From positions 1 to 42,728 of the forward strand of contig JALVAL010000029.1 of the NCBI GenBank assembly GCA_027011205.1: 42,728 nt of DNA, given 5' to 3'. Source of the stretch: Gammaproteobacteria bacterium (lineage in GTDB: Bacteria; Pseudomonadota; Gammaproteobacteria; GRL18). Positions 1 to 9,165 of this stretch are shown here, piece after piece (positions within the stretch are counted from its first letter, which is position 1; every line of letters starts with the position of its first letter). The notes under the pieces were generated by a model. It saw only the letters and a list, made by a program, of their open reading frames with translations, was not told where the DNA came from and searched no databases. A program made the position numbers and the translations under genes.

Positions 1-191
1 ATTTAACATCAAAGTCTAACACTCTCAGGTGTTTTAAATTATGCTAAATAGATATAAAGATAGTTTACTTTAGCAGTGCAAAACCTGATAGATATTGTCA
101 GGTTATTAACAACTTTTTAACTCCACCATCGTTCTTTCATTTGTTTTTTATTGAGTAATATCATAACTATATCTGGTATTTTTCAAAGCGT

Positions 192-857
192 TTATAAAAG
201 ACCTTTTAATTTGGTCATAGAATCAATAACAGCATCAGGCTCAGCTTCACGGATATCAACACCATGATTATAACCATAGCTCATACAGATGATCTGAAAG
301 CCTGCTGCTCGTGCCGCTTTTACATCACTGATAGAGTCACCCAACATGAGTGACTCTTCCGCCGCCACGCCCATTTTTTCTGCTGAATAGAGTAAGGGCA
401 TGGGATCGGGTTTTTTCTTTTCCAGGGTATCACCGCTGACCACCGATTCAAAATATTCGAACAGGCCTAAATCTTTTAATAAAGGATGAGTGAACTCAGC
501 GGCTTTATTAGTCACACAACCCAGTTTATAGCCGGATGCTTTCAGATATTCCATCCCTTCTTTTACACCAGGATACAAGCAACTGCGTTTAGAGGTATTT
601 TTCTTATACAGCTCCATAAAAATGGGATAGCCTTTTTCAAACAGACTATCGTCCGGTTCACCTTCGAGCTGCCCAATCAGAGCTCTACGTACCAGACGTT
701 CCACACCATTACCCACCCAGTGACGTACTTCACCTTCACCATAAGGTATCATACCCAGCTGTTTAAGCATTTCATCAACACAATAAGCAAGATCCGGTAC
801 ACTGTCAACCAGTGTACCGTCTACATCAATTAACACCATTTCTGGTTTTCTAATCAT
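192..857 (-). CDS. gph: Phosphoglycolate phosphatase (HAD superfamily)
   Basis: N-terminal DVDGTLVDSVPDL HAD motif I, KKPDPMPL and MLGDSISDVKAARAAG motifs; next to rpe. Confidence 0.9.
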   Translation of the reverse strand: MIRKPEMVLIDVDGTLVDSVPDLAYCVDEMLKQLGMIPYGEGEVRHWVGNGVERLVRRALIGQLEGEPDDSLFEKGYPIFMELYKKNTSKRSCLYPGVKEGMEYLKASGYKLGCVTNKAAEFTHPLLKDLGLFEYFESVVSGDTLEKKKPDPMPLLYSAEKMGVAAEESLMLGDSISDVKAARAAGFQIICMSYGYNHGVDIREAEPDAVIDSMTKLKGLL

Positions 858-861
858 GGAG

Positions 862-1536
862 CTATTTGCCTGCCTTGGCTAATTCAGCACGCATCTGATC
901 AATGGTTACCTTATAATCATCGGTATTGAAAATAGCAGAACCGGCCACAAACATATCTGCACCCGCTTCTGCAATTTCAGCAATATTATTGATTTTAACA
1001 CCGCCATCAATTTCCAGACGAATATCATAGCCGCTGTCATCAATCAATTTACGGGCTTCGCGTAACTTGTTCAGAGTCTCAGGAATAAAGCTCTGGCCGC
1101 CAAAACCAGGGTTTACAGACATCAGCAGGATCACATCCACTTTATCCATAACGTGCTTAAGCAGACTAAGTGGTGTAGCCGGGTTAAATACCAGACCTGA
1201 TTTACAGCCATTTTCACGGATCAGCGACAAACTACGGTCAATGTGTTCTGAAGCTTCCGGATGAAAAGTAATATAAGATGCACCGGCTTTAGCAAATTCA
1301 GGAATAATATTATCCACCGGCTTAACCATCAGATGGACATCAATATCCTGGGTAATACCATGATTTCTCAGCGCTTCACAAACCAGAGGTCCAATGGTCA
1401 GAACCGGCACATAGTGATTATCCATGACATCAAAGTGAATAACATCGGCACCACTGTTCAGTACATTGACACACTCTTCACCCAGACGTGCGAAATCAGC
1501 CGATAAAATAGATGGAGCAATTAAAGATTTTGCCAT
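862..1536 (-). CDS. rpe: Ribulose-phosphate 3-epimerase (start re-assigned to [24 protein letters not shown] track extends to 1611)
   Basis: [62 protein letters not shown] motifs. Confidence 0.93.
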   Translation of the reverse strand: MAKSLIAPSILSADFARLGEECVNVLNSGADVIHFDVMDNHYVPVLTIGPLVCEALRNHGITQDIDVHLMVKPVDNIIPEFAKAGASYITFHPEASEHIDRSLSLIRENGCKSGLVFNPATPLSLLKHVMDKVDVILLMSVNPGFGGQSFIPETLNKLREARKLIDDSGYDIRLEIDGGVKINNIAEIAEAGADMFVAGSAIFNTDDYKVTIDQMRAELAKAGK

Positions 1537-1625
1537 GACAAATCCCCATAAAATGAATAAGATACAGAAAGAAGAAAATAAATACGCTTTTAGACTCAAG
1601 CAAAGGCTCATTTTAAACGATAACT

Positions 1626-2489
1626 ATGAAAATATCAGCATTTAATCAACTCAATAACCAGCAAATCAGTATTTTCTTATTTTCCATCCTGACACTTCTG
1701 TTATCAATACAAAGTGTTTATGCTATAAATTCAGCCAGTGAAAAACTCTGGGCAGAGCAGCTGAACGATAATATTGTGACCGGTGACCCTGTTTATCTTC
1801 CTGAAGGAACAGATAAACAGTCTAAAGACACCTTTTTTGCTATTTACACGCCTGAGACTACAGCCAAAGCTCTTGGAGCCATTGTCCTGATCCATGGCTC
1901 AGGAGCTCACCCTGACTGGAATGATATTATTCATCCTTTAAGGGTAGAACTGCCGGACAGAGGCTGGGCAACTCTGTCCATTCAGGTTCCTTTAACATTC
2001 CCGGATAAAAAGGATGCAGCCAGTCGAACACAGGTCATTGAAGCCGCTCTGCCGCGCATTAAAATCGCTGTTGATTATCTGAGAAAGCAGTCTTACCAGA
2101 AAGTTGTTATTATTGCCCATAGTTTCGGCACGTTAATGGCTCTGGATTTCCTGCACAAAAATGCTGATGCCACTCTGGCAGACGGTACCCCTCTGGTTAA
2201 TGCGGCAATCATTATTGGAACCCCTTCTCAGGAAAAAGATATCCCTCTGAACAGCCCGGCTATGATTGAAAAAATTCATATTCCCCTGCTGGATCTCTTT
2301 GGCAGCAAGGATCTGGAGAGTGTAATGAATTCAGCCAAAGCCCGTAAAAAGGCCGCCGCCAGGGCAGGCAACAGGAACTACCGACAAAGCGAAACCATTG
2401 GTGCTAACCATTTCTATCAGGGACTGGATGAGGAACTGGTTAACTATGTACAAGGCTGGTTAAAGAAAACATTAAGCTCTCAACATTAG
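1626..2489 (+). CDS. Secreted alpha/beta-hydrolase-like protein (DUF3530-like)
   Basis: Signal-peptide-like N-terminus; IVLIHGSGAHPDW, VVIIAHSFGTLMALDFL nucleophile-elbow-like motif, C-terminal ANHFYQG. Confidence 0.7.
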   Translation: MKISAFNQLNNQQISIFLFSILTLLLSIQSVYAINSASEKLWAEQLNDNIVTGDPVYLPEGTDKQSKDTFFAIYTPETTAKALGAIVLIHGSGAHPDWNDIIHPLRVELPDRGWATLSIQVPLTFPDKKDAASRTQVIEAALPRIKIAVDYLRKQSYQKVVIIAHSFGTLMALDFLHKNADATLADGTPLVNAAIIIGTPSQEKDIPLNSPAMIEKIHIPLLDLFGSKDLESVMNSAKARKKAAARAGNRNYRQSETIGANHFYQGLDEELVNYVQGWLKKTLSSQH

Positions 2490-2561
2490 TCGCTGTTGTT
2501 TTTTCAGTACTAACATGGTTACAATTGTCGTTTATTTGCTAATATTTTACAGGTCCCCTTT

Positions 2562-3032
2562 ATGAGTTACTCATTTGCTTTTACATTTCATCTTCTTGGA
2601 GCGGTTATCTGGGTTGGAGGTATGTTTTTTGCGCATATGATCCTCAGACCATCCGCAATTGAAAAGCTGGAGCCACCCAATCGACTGACTTTGTGGCTGG
2701 CTGTGTTCGGACGTTTTTTCTTATGGGTATGGATTTCCGTAATTGTTATTTTAATTACCGGTTACTGGATGATTTTTGATGTATTTGGAGGACTGGCGGG
2801 TCTGAAAGCCAGCTATATACAGATTATGCACGGCATCGGGCTGATGATGACTGCAATATACTGCTATATTTATTTTGTCCTGTTTAAGCAATTCAAAACG
2901 GCTGTTAATAATAAGCAATTTCCTGTCGGGGGAGCTATTATTAATAAGATCCGTAATCTGGTCACCACTAACCTGGTGCTTGGTATTATTACTATTATTG
3001 TGGCCAGTGGTGGTAAATATATTAATCTTTAA
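2562..3032 (+). CDS. CopD-family-like integral membrane protein
   Basis: Four hydrophobic segments; FHLLGAVIWVGGMFFAHMILRP pattern. Confidence 0.65.
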   Translation: MSYSFAFTFHLLGAVIWVGGMFFAHMILRPSAIEKLEPPNRLTLWLAVFGRFFLWVWISVIVILITGYWMIFDVFGGLAGLKASYIQIMHGIGLMMTAIYCYIYFVLFKQFKTAVNNKQFPVGGAIINKIRNLVTTNLVLGIITIIVASGGKYINL

Positions 3033-3118
3033 GATGAGATAATAATTCAGCGAGTCAGCGGGATTTTAAATTCATAAGATATTAAAATGATTGCACAATT
3101 AAAACATCTGGTTAATTT

Positions 3119-3913
3119 TTACTTCCTGGAGTTTTTAATTAACTCATAAGCCGCCTTGATCTGCTGGGTCTTTTCTGTTGCCAGCTGAATCATCTCTTCC
3201 GGCAGACCTTTGGATACCAGCTTATCCGGGTGATGCTGATTCATCATACGGCGATATGCCTTTTTGACATCTGCATCAGTGGTCGTATCTGAAACACCCA
3301 GCATTTTATACGCTTCTTTTAATAATTCTGAATGACTTTTCCGGGTATCTCCCCCACTATAATAACCCGCACCATCCAGCCCCAGATTGGAACGCACCAG
3401 GGCTGATAACTGCTCTATATGTTGAGCACTGAAACCCTGCAGGCTGGCAATACGATTAATGATAGCCTGTTCAGATACATCCATCTTACCATCGGCATAA
3501 GCGGCATGAAGCTGAATTTCCATAAACATCTGCAGCAATGTCGTACGTCGATGGGCGGCCTGCTTAAACTGCAGCAGCACACCATCCAGATCAAAATCGG
3601 CCTTTTTACCTTCATTAAACAGTTGAATGGCCGCCTTTTTCTGCTCAGTATCCAGATGCATATGTTCCATAATCTGACGGGCCATAGCAATTTCATCTTC
3701 AGTAACCCGCCCGTCCGCTTTGGCAATATGCCCCATAATGGAAAAAGTAGCAGAGAAAAAAGCCGCCTGGGTCAGTTCATGGTTATCACTAAAAGCATCC
3801 TGAGCAGGTTCATCAACCAACTTATGCCCCAGTACTCCACCAATCAGTAAGCCCAGAGGACCTCCCATGGAAAAGCCTACGGCACCACCAATTAACTTGC
3901 CCCACCAACTCAT
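3119..3913 (-). CDS. djlA: Membrane-anchored co-chaperone DjlA (TerB-like + J domain)
   Basis: N-terminal WWGKLIGGAVGFSMGGPLGLLIGGVLGH membrane anchor; C-terminal J domain with HHPDKLVSKGLPEEM. Confidence 0.9.
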   Translation of the reverse strand: MSWWGKLIGGAVGFSMGGPLGLLIGGVLGHKLVDEPAQDAFSDNHELTQAAFFSATFSIMGHIAKADGRVTEDEIAMARQIMEHMHLDTEQKKAAIQLFNEGKKADFDLDGVLLQFKQAAHRRTTLLQMFMEIQLHAAYADGKMDVSEQAIINRIASLQGFSAQHIEQLSALVRSNLGLDGAGYYSGGDTRKSHSELLKEAYKMLGVSDTTTDADVKKAYRRMMNQHHPDKLVSKGLPEEMIQLATEKTQQIKAAYELIKNSRK

Positions 3914-3959
3914 ATCTTTATCCTTATAAACTAATCTTAAAATACTAAAAACTTTGTAA

Positions 3960-4033
3960 ACCCAGCACCCCGCCTTAATCCTTGTATATTAAATATAAAG
4001 GATTATTAGATGATGCCTTACAAGGTGCTGGGT
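3960..4033. repeat. Nested inverted repeat (outer 10-bp perfect arms, inner 8-bp perfect arms)
   Basis: Outer ACCCAGCACC (3960-3969) / GGTGCTGGGT (4024-4033); inner TAATCCTT (3976-3983) / AAGGATTA (3998-4005). Confidence 0.75.
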
Positions 4034-4121
4034 AAATCATATCAAATTCATCGCTATTATTGAATTTTGATTAGCATTCAGGTACTTTTGTATATCCCGT
4101 TACAAGCTCAGGAAATCTTAT

Positions 4122-4472
4122 ATGTCAGACCCAGACTGTCTTTTCTGCCGGATTATTGATAAAAAAGTACCGGCCAGTATTGCTTATGAAGATGATCAGC
4201 TACTGGCCTTTCATGATATTGCCCCGCAGGCTCCTGTACATATTTTAATTATTCCCAAACAGCATCTTGCAACCATTAACGACTTTAGCAGTAAAGAACA
4301 AAACCTGCTCGGGCATATGGTACTGACCGCAAAAAAACTGGCCCGGGAACTGGGTGTTGCTGAGGATGGTTACCGGCTGAATTTTAACTGCAACCATCTG
4401 GCCGGACAAACCGTTTTTCATACCCATTTACATTTGCTGGCCGGCCGTGCTTTTCACTGGCCTCCGGGTTAA
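4122..4472 (+). CDS. HIT-family (HinT-like) nucleotide-binding protein
   Basis: CLFCRIIDKKVPASIAYED start, HTHLHLLAGRAFHWPPG histidine triad end. Confidence 0.92.
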   Translation: MSDPDCLFCRIIDKKVPASIAYEDDQLLAFHDIAPQAPVHILIIPKQHLATINDFSSKEQNLLGHMVLTAKKLARELGVAEDGYRLNFNCNHLAGQTVFHTHLHLLAGRAFHWPPG

Positions 4473-4523
4473 TTCGGCAAATGCTCAAACAGGCTTTTCT
4501 GAATCCCCTTATCCCAGTGAAAA
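4431..4523 (+). repeat. Left copy of imperfect direct repeat flanking the eCIS locus (HIT 3' end plus relic of 3' end of the 723-aa protein gene)
   Basis: 4441-4520 vs 35411-35490: 68/80 identities without gaps by manual alignment, including perfect GGCAAATGCTCAAAC. Minus strand reads GFHWDKGIQKSLFEHLPN*, compared with VFYWNNGIQKSVFEHLPD* of the intact gene. Confidence 0.9.
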
Positions 4524-4525
4524 CC
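4475..4525 (-). pseudogene. Relic of the 3' end of the 723-aa protein gene (about 18 codons)
   Basis: Translates to GFHWDKGIQKSLFEHLPN*, 13/18 identical to the C-terminus of the 35439-37526 product; no upstream gene body present. Confidence 0.7.
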
Positions 4526-4558
4526 TGATGATTATTTTAGGTTCAGAAGTGCTCAGGC

Positions 4559-5554
4559 TCATGAATTTTTCTTAACCGTGATATTGAGGTTCTCAATATC
4601 TTTTTCTACAAATTTTATTACCTTACGTGAACGATAAAGTCGTTTACCATTCTGATCGTAAACACTCACAAACAGATCCGGCTTTTTAGTTAATAATTCC
4701 TTAATTATCTGTTCAGAATATTCAGCCTTAAACTCACCATTTTTATTCGTTTTAACCGCACCAAGCATCTCATCAAACATAAGCTCTTTATCAGAGAGAC
4801 TGACCGTAACATTTTCAGCAGGGGTTCTGTCATTATATTCAACTTTTCCCTGAACTCGCCAGCACTTTATAGAGCCTGTAGCCATTTTATCCGGGCTTTT
4901 AGCTGTTGTTGGCGGGGCACATTTTGATTGTTTCAGAATAATAAGTCGATAATCAATTTGACCTTTTTTTATTTGTAAAGGTTCATTTTCACGCTGGATT
5001 ATATTGTTATTGTGATCAGTTACAGTAAGGTAGAAATCATCCCCCGGCTGTTCAACATCAAGGCCAGACTCTTTGGCAGCAGCCAGCCGTTCTTTTTCCC
5101 TGCTGATATCTTCAGTATAGCTTATGGCATAATATCCTTTATTATCTGTACAGGCATAACCCAGTTTTCTTACCCATCGATCCCTTTTGTCGTATATTGA
5201 CACAGTAACACCTTCTACGGCTGCACCTTCTTCCCATTCTATTACCCGGCCATGAACAATCCAGGTATTTAAGTCCAGATTAGGTACAGTGATTTTTGCG
5301 TGATCGACTTCGGTTTTTATTTCATTAGCTACTTCTCGATGGTATTGAATTCTTGATTTGATTTTCTGTATTCGTGGATGCTCACCACCATATTTATGTT
5401 CCAGCCGCACTTTTTCTCGTGTCAGCATTTTATTTCTTTCATTTTGTATGGTTTGCAGACGTTCGAGGTTTTGTTCCCGTTGTTCATCCAGACCATCAAA
5501 AGTTGAATCAATAAGCTTAAAGGTATCTTCATTTTTAGGTTGATTGGTTCTCAT
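4559..5554 (-). CDS. eCIS-linked protein with coiled-coil N-terminus and two tandem transthyretin/CnaB-like beta-sandwich domains
   Basis: Charged helical N-terminus; domain 1 (WIVHGRVIEWEEGAAVEGVTVSIYDK..TDNKGYYAISY..FYLTVTDHNNN) and domain 2 (WRVQGKVEYNDRTPAENVTVSLSDK..TNKNGEFKAEY..LFVSVYDQNGK) are recognisably duplicated. Confidence 0.6.
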   Translation of the reverse strand: MRTNQPKNEDTFKLIDSTFDGLDEQREQNLERLQTIQNERNKMLTREKVRLEHKYGGEHPRIQKIKSRIQYHREVANEIKTEVDHAKITVPNLDLNTWIVHGRVIEWEEGAAVEGVTVSIYDKRDRWVRKLGYACTDNKGYYAISYTEDISREKERLAAAKESGLDVEQPGDDFYLTVTDHNNNIIQRENEPLQIKKGQIDYRLIILKQSKCAPPTTAKSPDKMATGSIKCWRVQGKVEYNDRTPAENVTVSLSDKELMFDEMLGAVKTNKNGEFKAEYSEQIIKELLTKKPDLFVSVYDQNGKRLYRSRKVIKFVEKDIENLNITVKKNS

Positions 5555-5562
5555 GTTTTTCT

Positions 5563-8500
5563 CTACCTGATATTAATTATACTTTGAGTGAGCTCTTTTT
5601 TTTGTGGCGGGACAGCCAAATGTCTTCCTATCATACCAATTTTATCCAGACACCCAAGGGGCATCAAAACACTATTTCCTACATTGATATGATACTGCGG
5701 GGCAGCATAAGTGAAAAGACAATGGGTAGACTGATTGGTAGTGGCGGTGTTCATTAGTCCAAACGAGAACAGTGAGCTGAAAGTTATCGTAAAACCTTCC
5801 TGAAACCGGTTGTCATTAGTCCGAATAGTAACCCCGATAAGCGCAACATCTGTAAACAGAATGTCCAGGATAGACTGACAGCTGGATTGATTATTGTTAT
5901 AGGCAATGTCATCCAGTGACACAATAAGCTGTGAACTAAAGGCCAAGTCAATTTGTGGGCTTTGCAGATCGAGAGTAGTTTTATTGCTGGTGTATAGTAC
6001 GCTGCCATTGGGCAGGTAGAGATACTTCAGCAGTCCACCAAAACGGCTGGTGACAGGGGCATCGGTTTCCTTTACAGGCATTACAGCCTGTCCCATAGAG
6101 ATGTTTCTGGAAGCCATGTATTTGAAGCTGCTGAGTAACATCGTGGCCATGAGATCCTGAGAGACCCCCAGATTTAAGACAAACACCGCACCGGCAAGCT
6201 TTGAGTAAGTACTGGACTGCCAGTCTACGCCTTGGGAAGTGAACTGATTGCCTACCACAGAGACCGGCCCCATAGTAATGATCATGAGAGCCTGACCCAG
6301 TGGTTGGGTAACAATGTTGTCATGGACTTTAACCGCTGGAATACCGTCTTCCCGCTTAATTTTCTGGTCGCCGAATATTTCATAGAAAATTTGTTTGAAG
6401 GACATAGCCACCACAACTCCTCCGCGCAGGCCTTTTTCAAAGCTGGTCTTATCTTTCCTGTCAAATGGCCCGTTATGGTGAATGCGGTTATTACTGATAT
6501 CGACGTTTTCACCATAAAGCAGAAGTACACCGCATACTGGCTGAGTTTCAAAGTTGCCGTTGTATTCAATCCGATTTTGGGCAATAGTAATGTTATCGGC
6601 TGCTGCCAGGACAATACCCCCAAATCCGGATTCCATGGCCATTTCAGTATCCCGCTTTTCGGGAAGTTGTTGAGCACAATGGGTAATGACGTTTTCCCGG
6701 ATAAGTACTTCTTCCAGGGAGATCATAACTCCAATTTTTTCGTTATGTATAAATGCCGGAACACCGATACCTGAAAGTCCCATATTGGTAATACTGTTAT
6801 TTTCAATACGGATATCATAGAGGAAGGCAGGCATCTCTTCTCTAAGCATTTTTAGTTCTTGTCCTGAGACATGGTGAAAATATAATTTCCCATGTCCCTG
6901 ACCTTGAATTAGATCGTCAGGCAGACTGCCAAGAGTGATACCATTGCCAAAGCCGCCGATAATCTGGTTATTATTAATGCTGACCAGTTCTGAGCCTCCC
7001 CCAATTTGAATACCTCCTTTGGCAAGGTATTGATGCTGATTTTGCTGCTCAAACCAGACTTTTTGCATATAACCAAAAACTACCATCACCAGTTTTATCA
7101 TAAAGGTGTATTGCAGGTAGTAGCCGACATTGTCGTTACAGGGATCCCAGATGATTCCGGCAGGGTCATCCTGATCCTGGCCATCTTCAGGTTTATCAGC
7201 ATCCGGAGCGGGAATTACCACGATTCGGTTATTATCAATAAGCACATCATCAGCTGCTGTGAAAATAGCTACGTCACCTTTTTGCTTATCTAACATTGCA
7301 ATTTCATTATTGACAATACGTATGTCATTTTTGCCAGCTTTTTGATTTTCGGTTTTTACAAAAATGGCATGGATGAGAGCCAGAATATGATTACTTTCAA
7401 TATGAATACCGGTTGACGGCTGTGGAAACCGTTGCTCATCAGTTACCATAATCGCTGCTCCGGTATGTGTCACCAGAGTGAGGTCATCAATACGTATATT
7501 CTGGCAGGACACAAAATGAAAAACCGGCTCATCTGGATGTTGTAAGAGTGGATGAATAATACTCTGTCTTCTGCATCCGGTAAAATGAATGTTGTGACGA
7601 TTAGTGAACCTGATATTTGCCCGATGAACGCCAGGCAAAACACAGATACGGCCTCCTTCAGCGGGCAGATGTCTTACTGCATCATCAATAGAACTAAAGT
7701 CACCATGGCTCTTTACACCATCACCAACAGTGAAAGTGCAGCAGCCATTTTGTTCAGTCAGCGGACGGAAGGTACGGCGGCAGTCGTAAATAACATGGCC
7801 ATCAGTATCTGGCTCGTTCCAGTGGATAATACTCAGGGGAGCGTAACAGCGCTGATAGCCTTCTGGGCCACGACTAACTTCCAGCTGCCAGGGGTGAATC
7901 TGATCCGGTGTATGAGGTCTGGCTGAAATAATCCAGTGATCACCTGGCAGACGATGAGTACCGGAAAAGGTAACGTTTAGCCCGGTATTACCTAATACAA
8001 TGGAGCTATTGGAAATTGGAATTTCTGGATCTGAGCTTTGATCAGCCCCCCTGTCCCACACCCGCATAAAGAAATAACCATGGATATTTTCCAGGTCTTC
8101 AGTACCAAAACGGGTTTTTCGCAGCTGATCTACATCACTGCGACTCTCCCATAGTTCACCAAAGTTTAAGGGTAAAGAAACACTCAGACTAATTTCATTA
8201 GTGTCCGGATCGTAACTGCTGATGAGGCTTGAGAAATGCCCCGACTCCAGTTCTTCAGCTAATTTTTCACCGTTTTCCAGTACTGCAGACCAGGGAATAA
8301 TTTCGACAATCTGTCCGGCACTGGGCCAGTGGGCCTGATCTTTGGGTTCGGTAAGCAGTTTAATAGTCTTACGCGTAGAGCCTGCGTCTTCAAGGTTGAC
8401 CCGGTATAATGGTGCACCATTATCAAAGCCCCAGGTAAAGTGATTACTGTCCGTGAGTTGCACCCGGATAGATTGATTTTCTGCCCCAAGGTAGCCGACA

Positions 8501-9153
8501 ATAGCAGAAGGTGAACAGAGATCTTCCCCATCACCATTATCCTCGTAACCTACGCTAAGTTCGGCATCTGACTTCAGGACATGATTTTCCTGAAACTGCC
8601 CACCCGAACTGGCTTCAATACTGGCCTTAACTATAGACCATGCTTCGGCACAATTCTTCGTACCGATGTTTTCGGCCAGTCTTACCCGGCACATGGTACG
8701 TCTGCGGGTACTGGTATCCGGTCCACCTAATGCACTTTCAAACAACTCTTCATCTTCTACAGCGGAGACATTTTGCTGCCATACCTCCAGGTAGACCATG
8801 TCCTGTCGTACCCCTGCCGGAGAGGCAATATCAGGTTTTTGCAGCCAGTCTTTCTGCAATTTAAACGTCTGCGCTTCGTGCAATTCAACTCTTACCCCCC
8901 CCAAATAAAAGACTCCGGCATTAATTTTAAAATCGAGGCTATCAGTATCATCTGCTTCGCTGATGGTGAAGCCGTTATCCGGGCTGCCCGCAGTACCAAT
9001 AACGTCTTTGCGCATGAGACGTTTGTCTTCATGGTTAGTGACGTCCTGTTCGTTGAAGTCGTCATCAGTAAGTATGCGCCCTTGCTGCATACGCACGCCA
9101 CTGTATCGTTTTTGAGGATAAAACGCTGACCGTGAGATATCATCAGTTGCCAT
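5563..9153 (-). CDS. DUF6519-like N-terminus plus right-handed parallel beta-helix; eCIS tail fibre/spike candidate
   Basis: N-terminal SRSAFYPQKRYSGVRMQQGRILTDDDFNEQ; repeated short N-rich beta-helix rungs (IRIVNNEIAM, VLIDNNRIVV, VSINNNQIIGG, IRIENNSITNMG, ITIAQNRIEYNG, VDISNNRIHHNG). Confidence 0.75.
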   Translation of the reverse strand: MATDDISRSAFYPQKRYSGVRMQQGRILTDDDFNEQDVTNHEDKRLMRKDVIGTAGSPDNGFTISEADDTDSLDFKINAGVFYLGGVRVELHEAQTFKLQKDWLQKPDIASPAGVRQDMVYLEVWQQNVSAVEDEELFESALGGPDTSTRRRTMCRVRLAENIGTKNCAEAWSIVKASIEASSGGQFQENHVLKSDAELSVGYEDNGDGEDLCSPSAIVGYLGAENQSIRVQLTDSNHFTWGFDNGAPLYRVNLEDAGSTRKTIKLLTEPKDQAHWPSAGQIVEIIPWSAVLENGEKLAEELESGHFSSLISSYDPDTNEISLSVSLPLNFGELWESRSDVDQLRKTRFGTEDLENIHGYFFMRVWDRGADQSSDPEIPISNSSIVLGNTGLNVTFSGTHRLPGDHWIISARPHTPDQIHPWQLEVSRGPEGYQRCYAPLSIIHWNEPDTDGHVIYDCRRTFRPLTEQNGCCTFTVGDGVKSHGDFSSIDDAVRHLPAEGGRICVLPGVHRANIRFTNRHNIHFTGCRRQSIIHPLLQHPDEPVFHFVSCQNIRIDDLTLVTHTGAAIMVTDEQRFPQPSTGIHIESNHILALIHAIFVKTENQKAGKNDIRIVNNEIAMLDKQKGDVAIFTAADDVLIDNNRIVVIPAPDADKPEDGQDQDDPAGIIWDPCNDNVGYYLQYTFMIKLVMVVFGYMQKVWFEQQNQHQYLAKGGIQIGGGSELVSINNNQIIGGFGNGITLGSLPDDLIQGQGHGKLYFHHVSGQELKMLREEMPAFLYDIRIENNSITNMGLSGIGVPAFIHNEKIGVMISLEEVLIRENVITHCAQQLPEKRDTEMAMESGFGGIVLAAADNITIAQNRIEYNGNFETQPVCGVLLLYGENVDISNNRIHHNGPFDRKDKTSFEKGLRGGVVVAMSFKQIFYEIFGDQKIKREDGIPAVKVHDNIVTQPLGQALMIITMGPVSVVGNQFTSQGVDWQSSTYSKLAGAVFVLNLGVSQDLMATMLLSSFKYMASRNISMGQAVMPVKETDAPVTSRFGGLLKYLYLPNGSVLYTSNKTTLDLQSPQIDLAFSSQLIVSLDDIAYNNNQSSCQSILDILFTDVALIGVTIRTNDNRFQEGFTITFSSLFSFGLMNTATTNQSTHCLFTYAAPQYHINVGNSVLMPLGCLDKIGMIGRHLAVPPQKKELTQSIINIR

Positions 9154-9165
9154 GTTGAGCCTCTC

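Noticed and set aside
4520-4558. Weak inverted repeat AACCT-N12-AGGTT as eCIS operon terminator
   Set aside because: 5-bp arms, no U-tract; not supportable as a terminator.
6232-6774. Plus-strand 180-aa ORF antisense to the beta-helix gene
   Set aside because: Fully inside a strongly supported minus-strand CDS, no recognisable motifs; shadow ORF.
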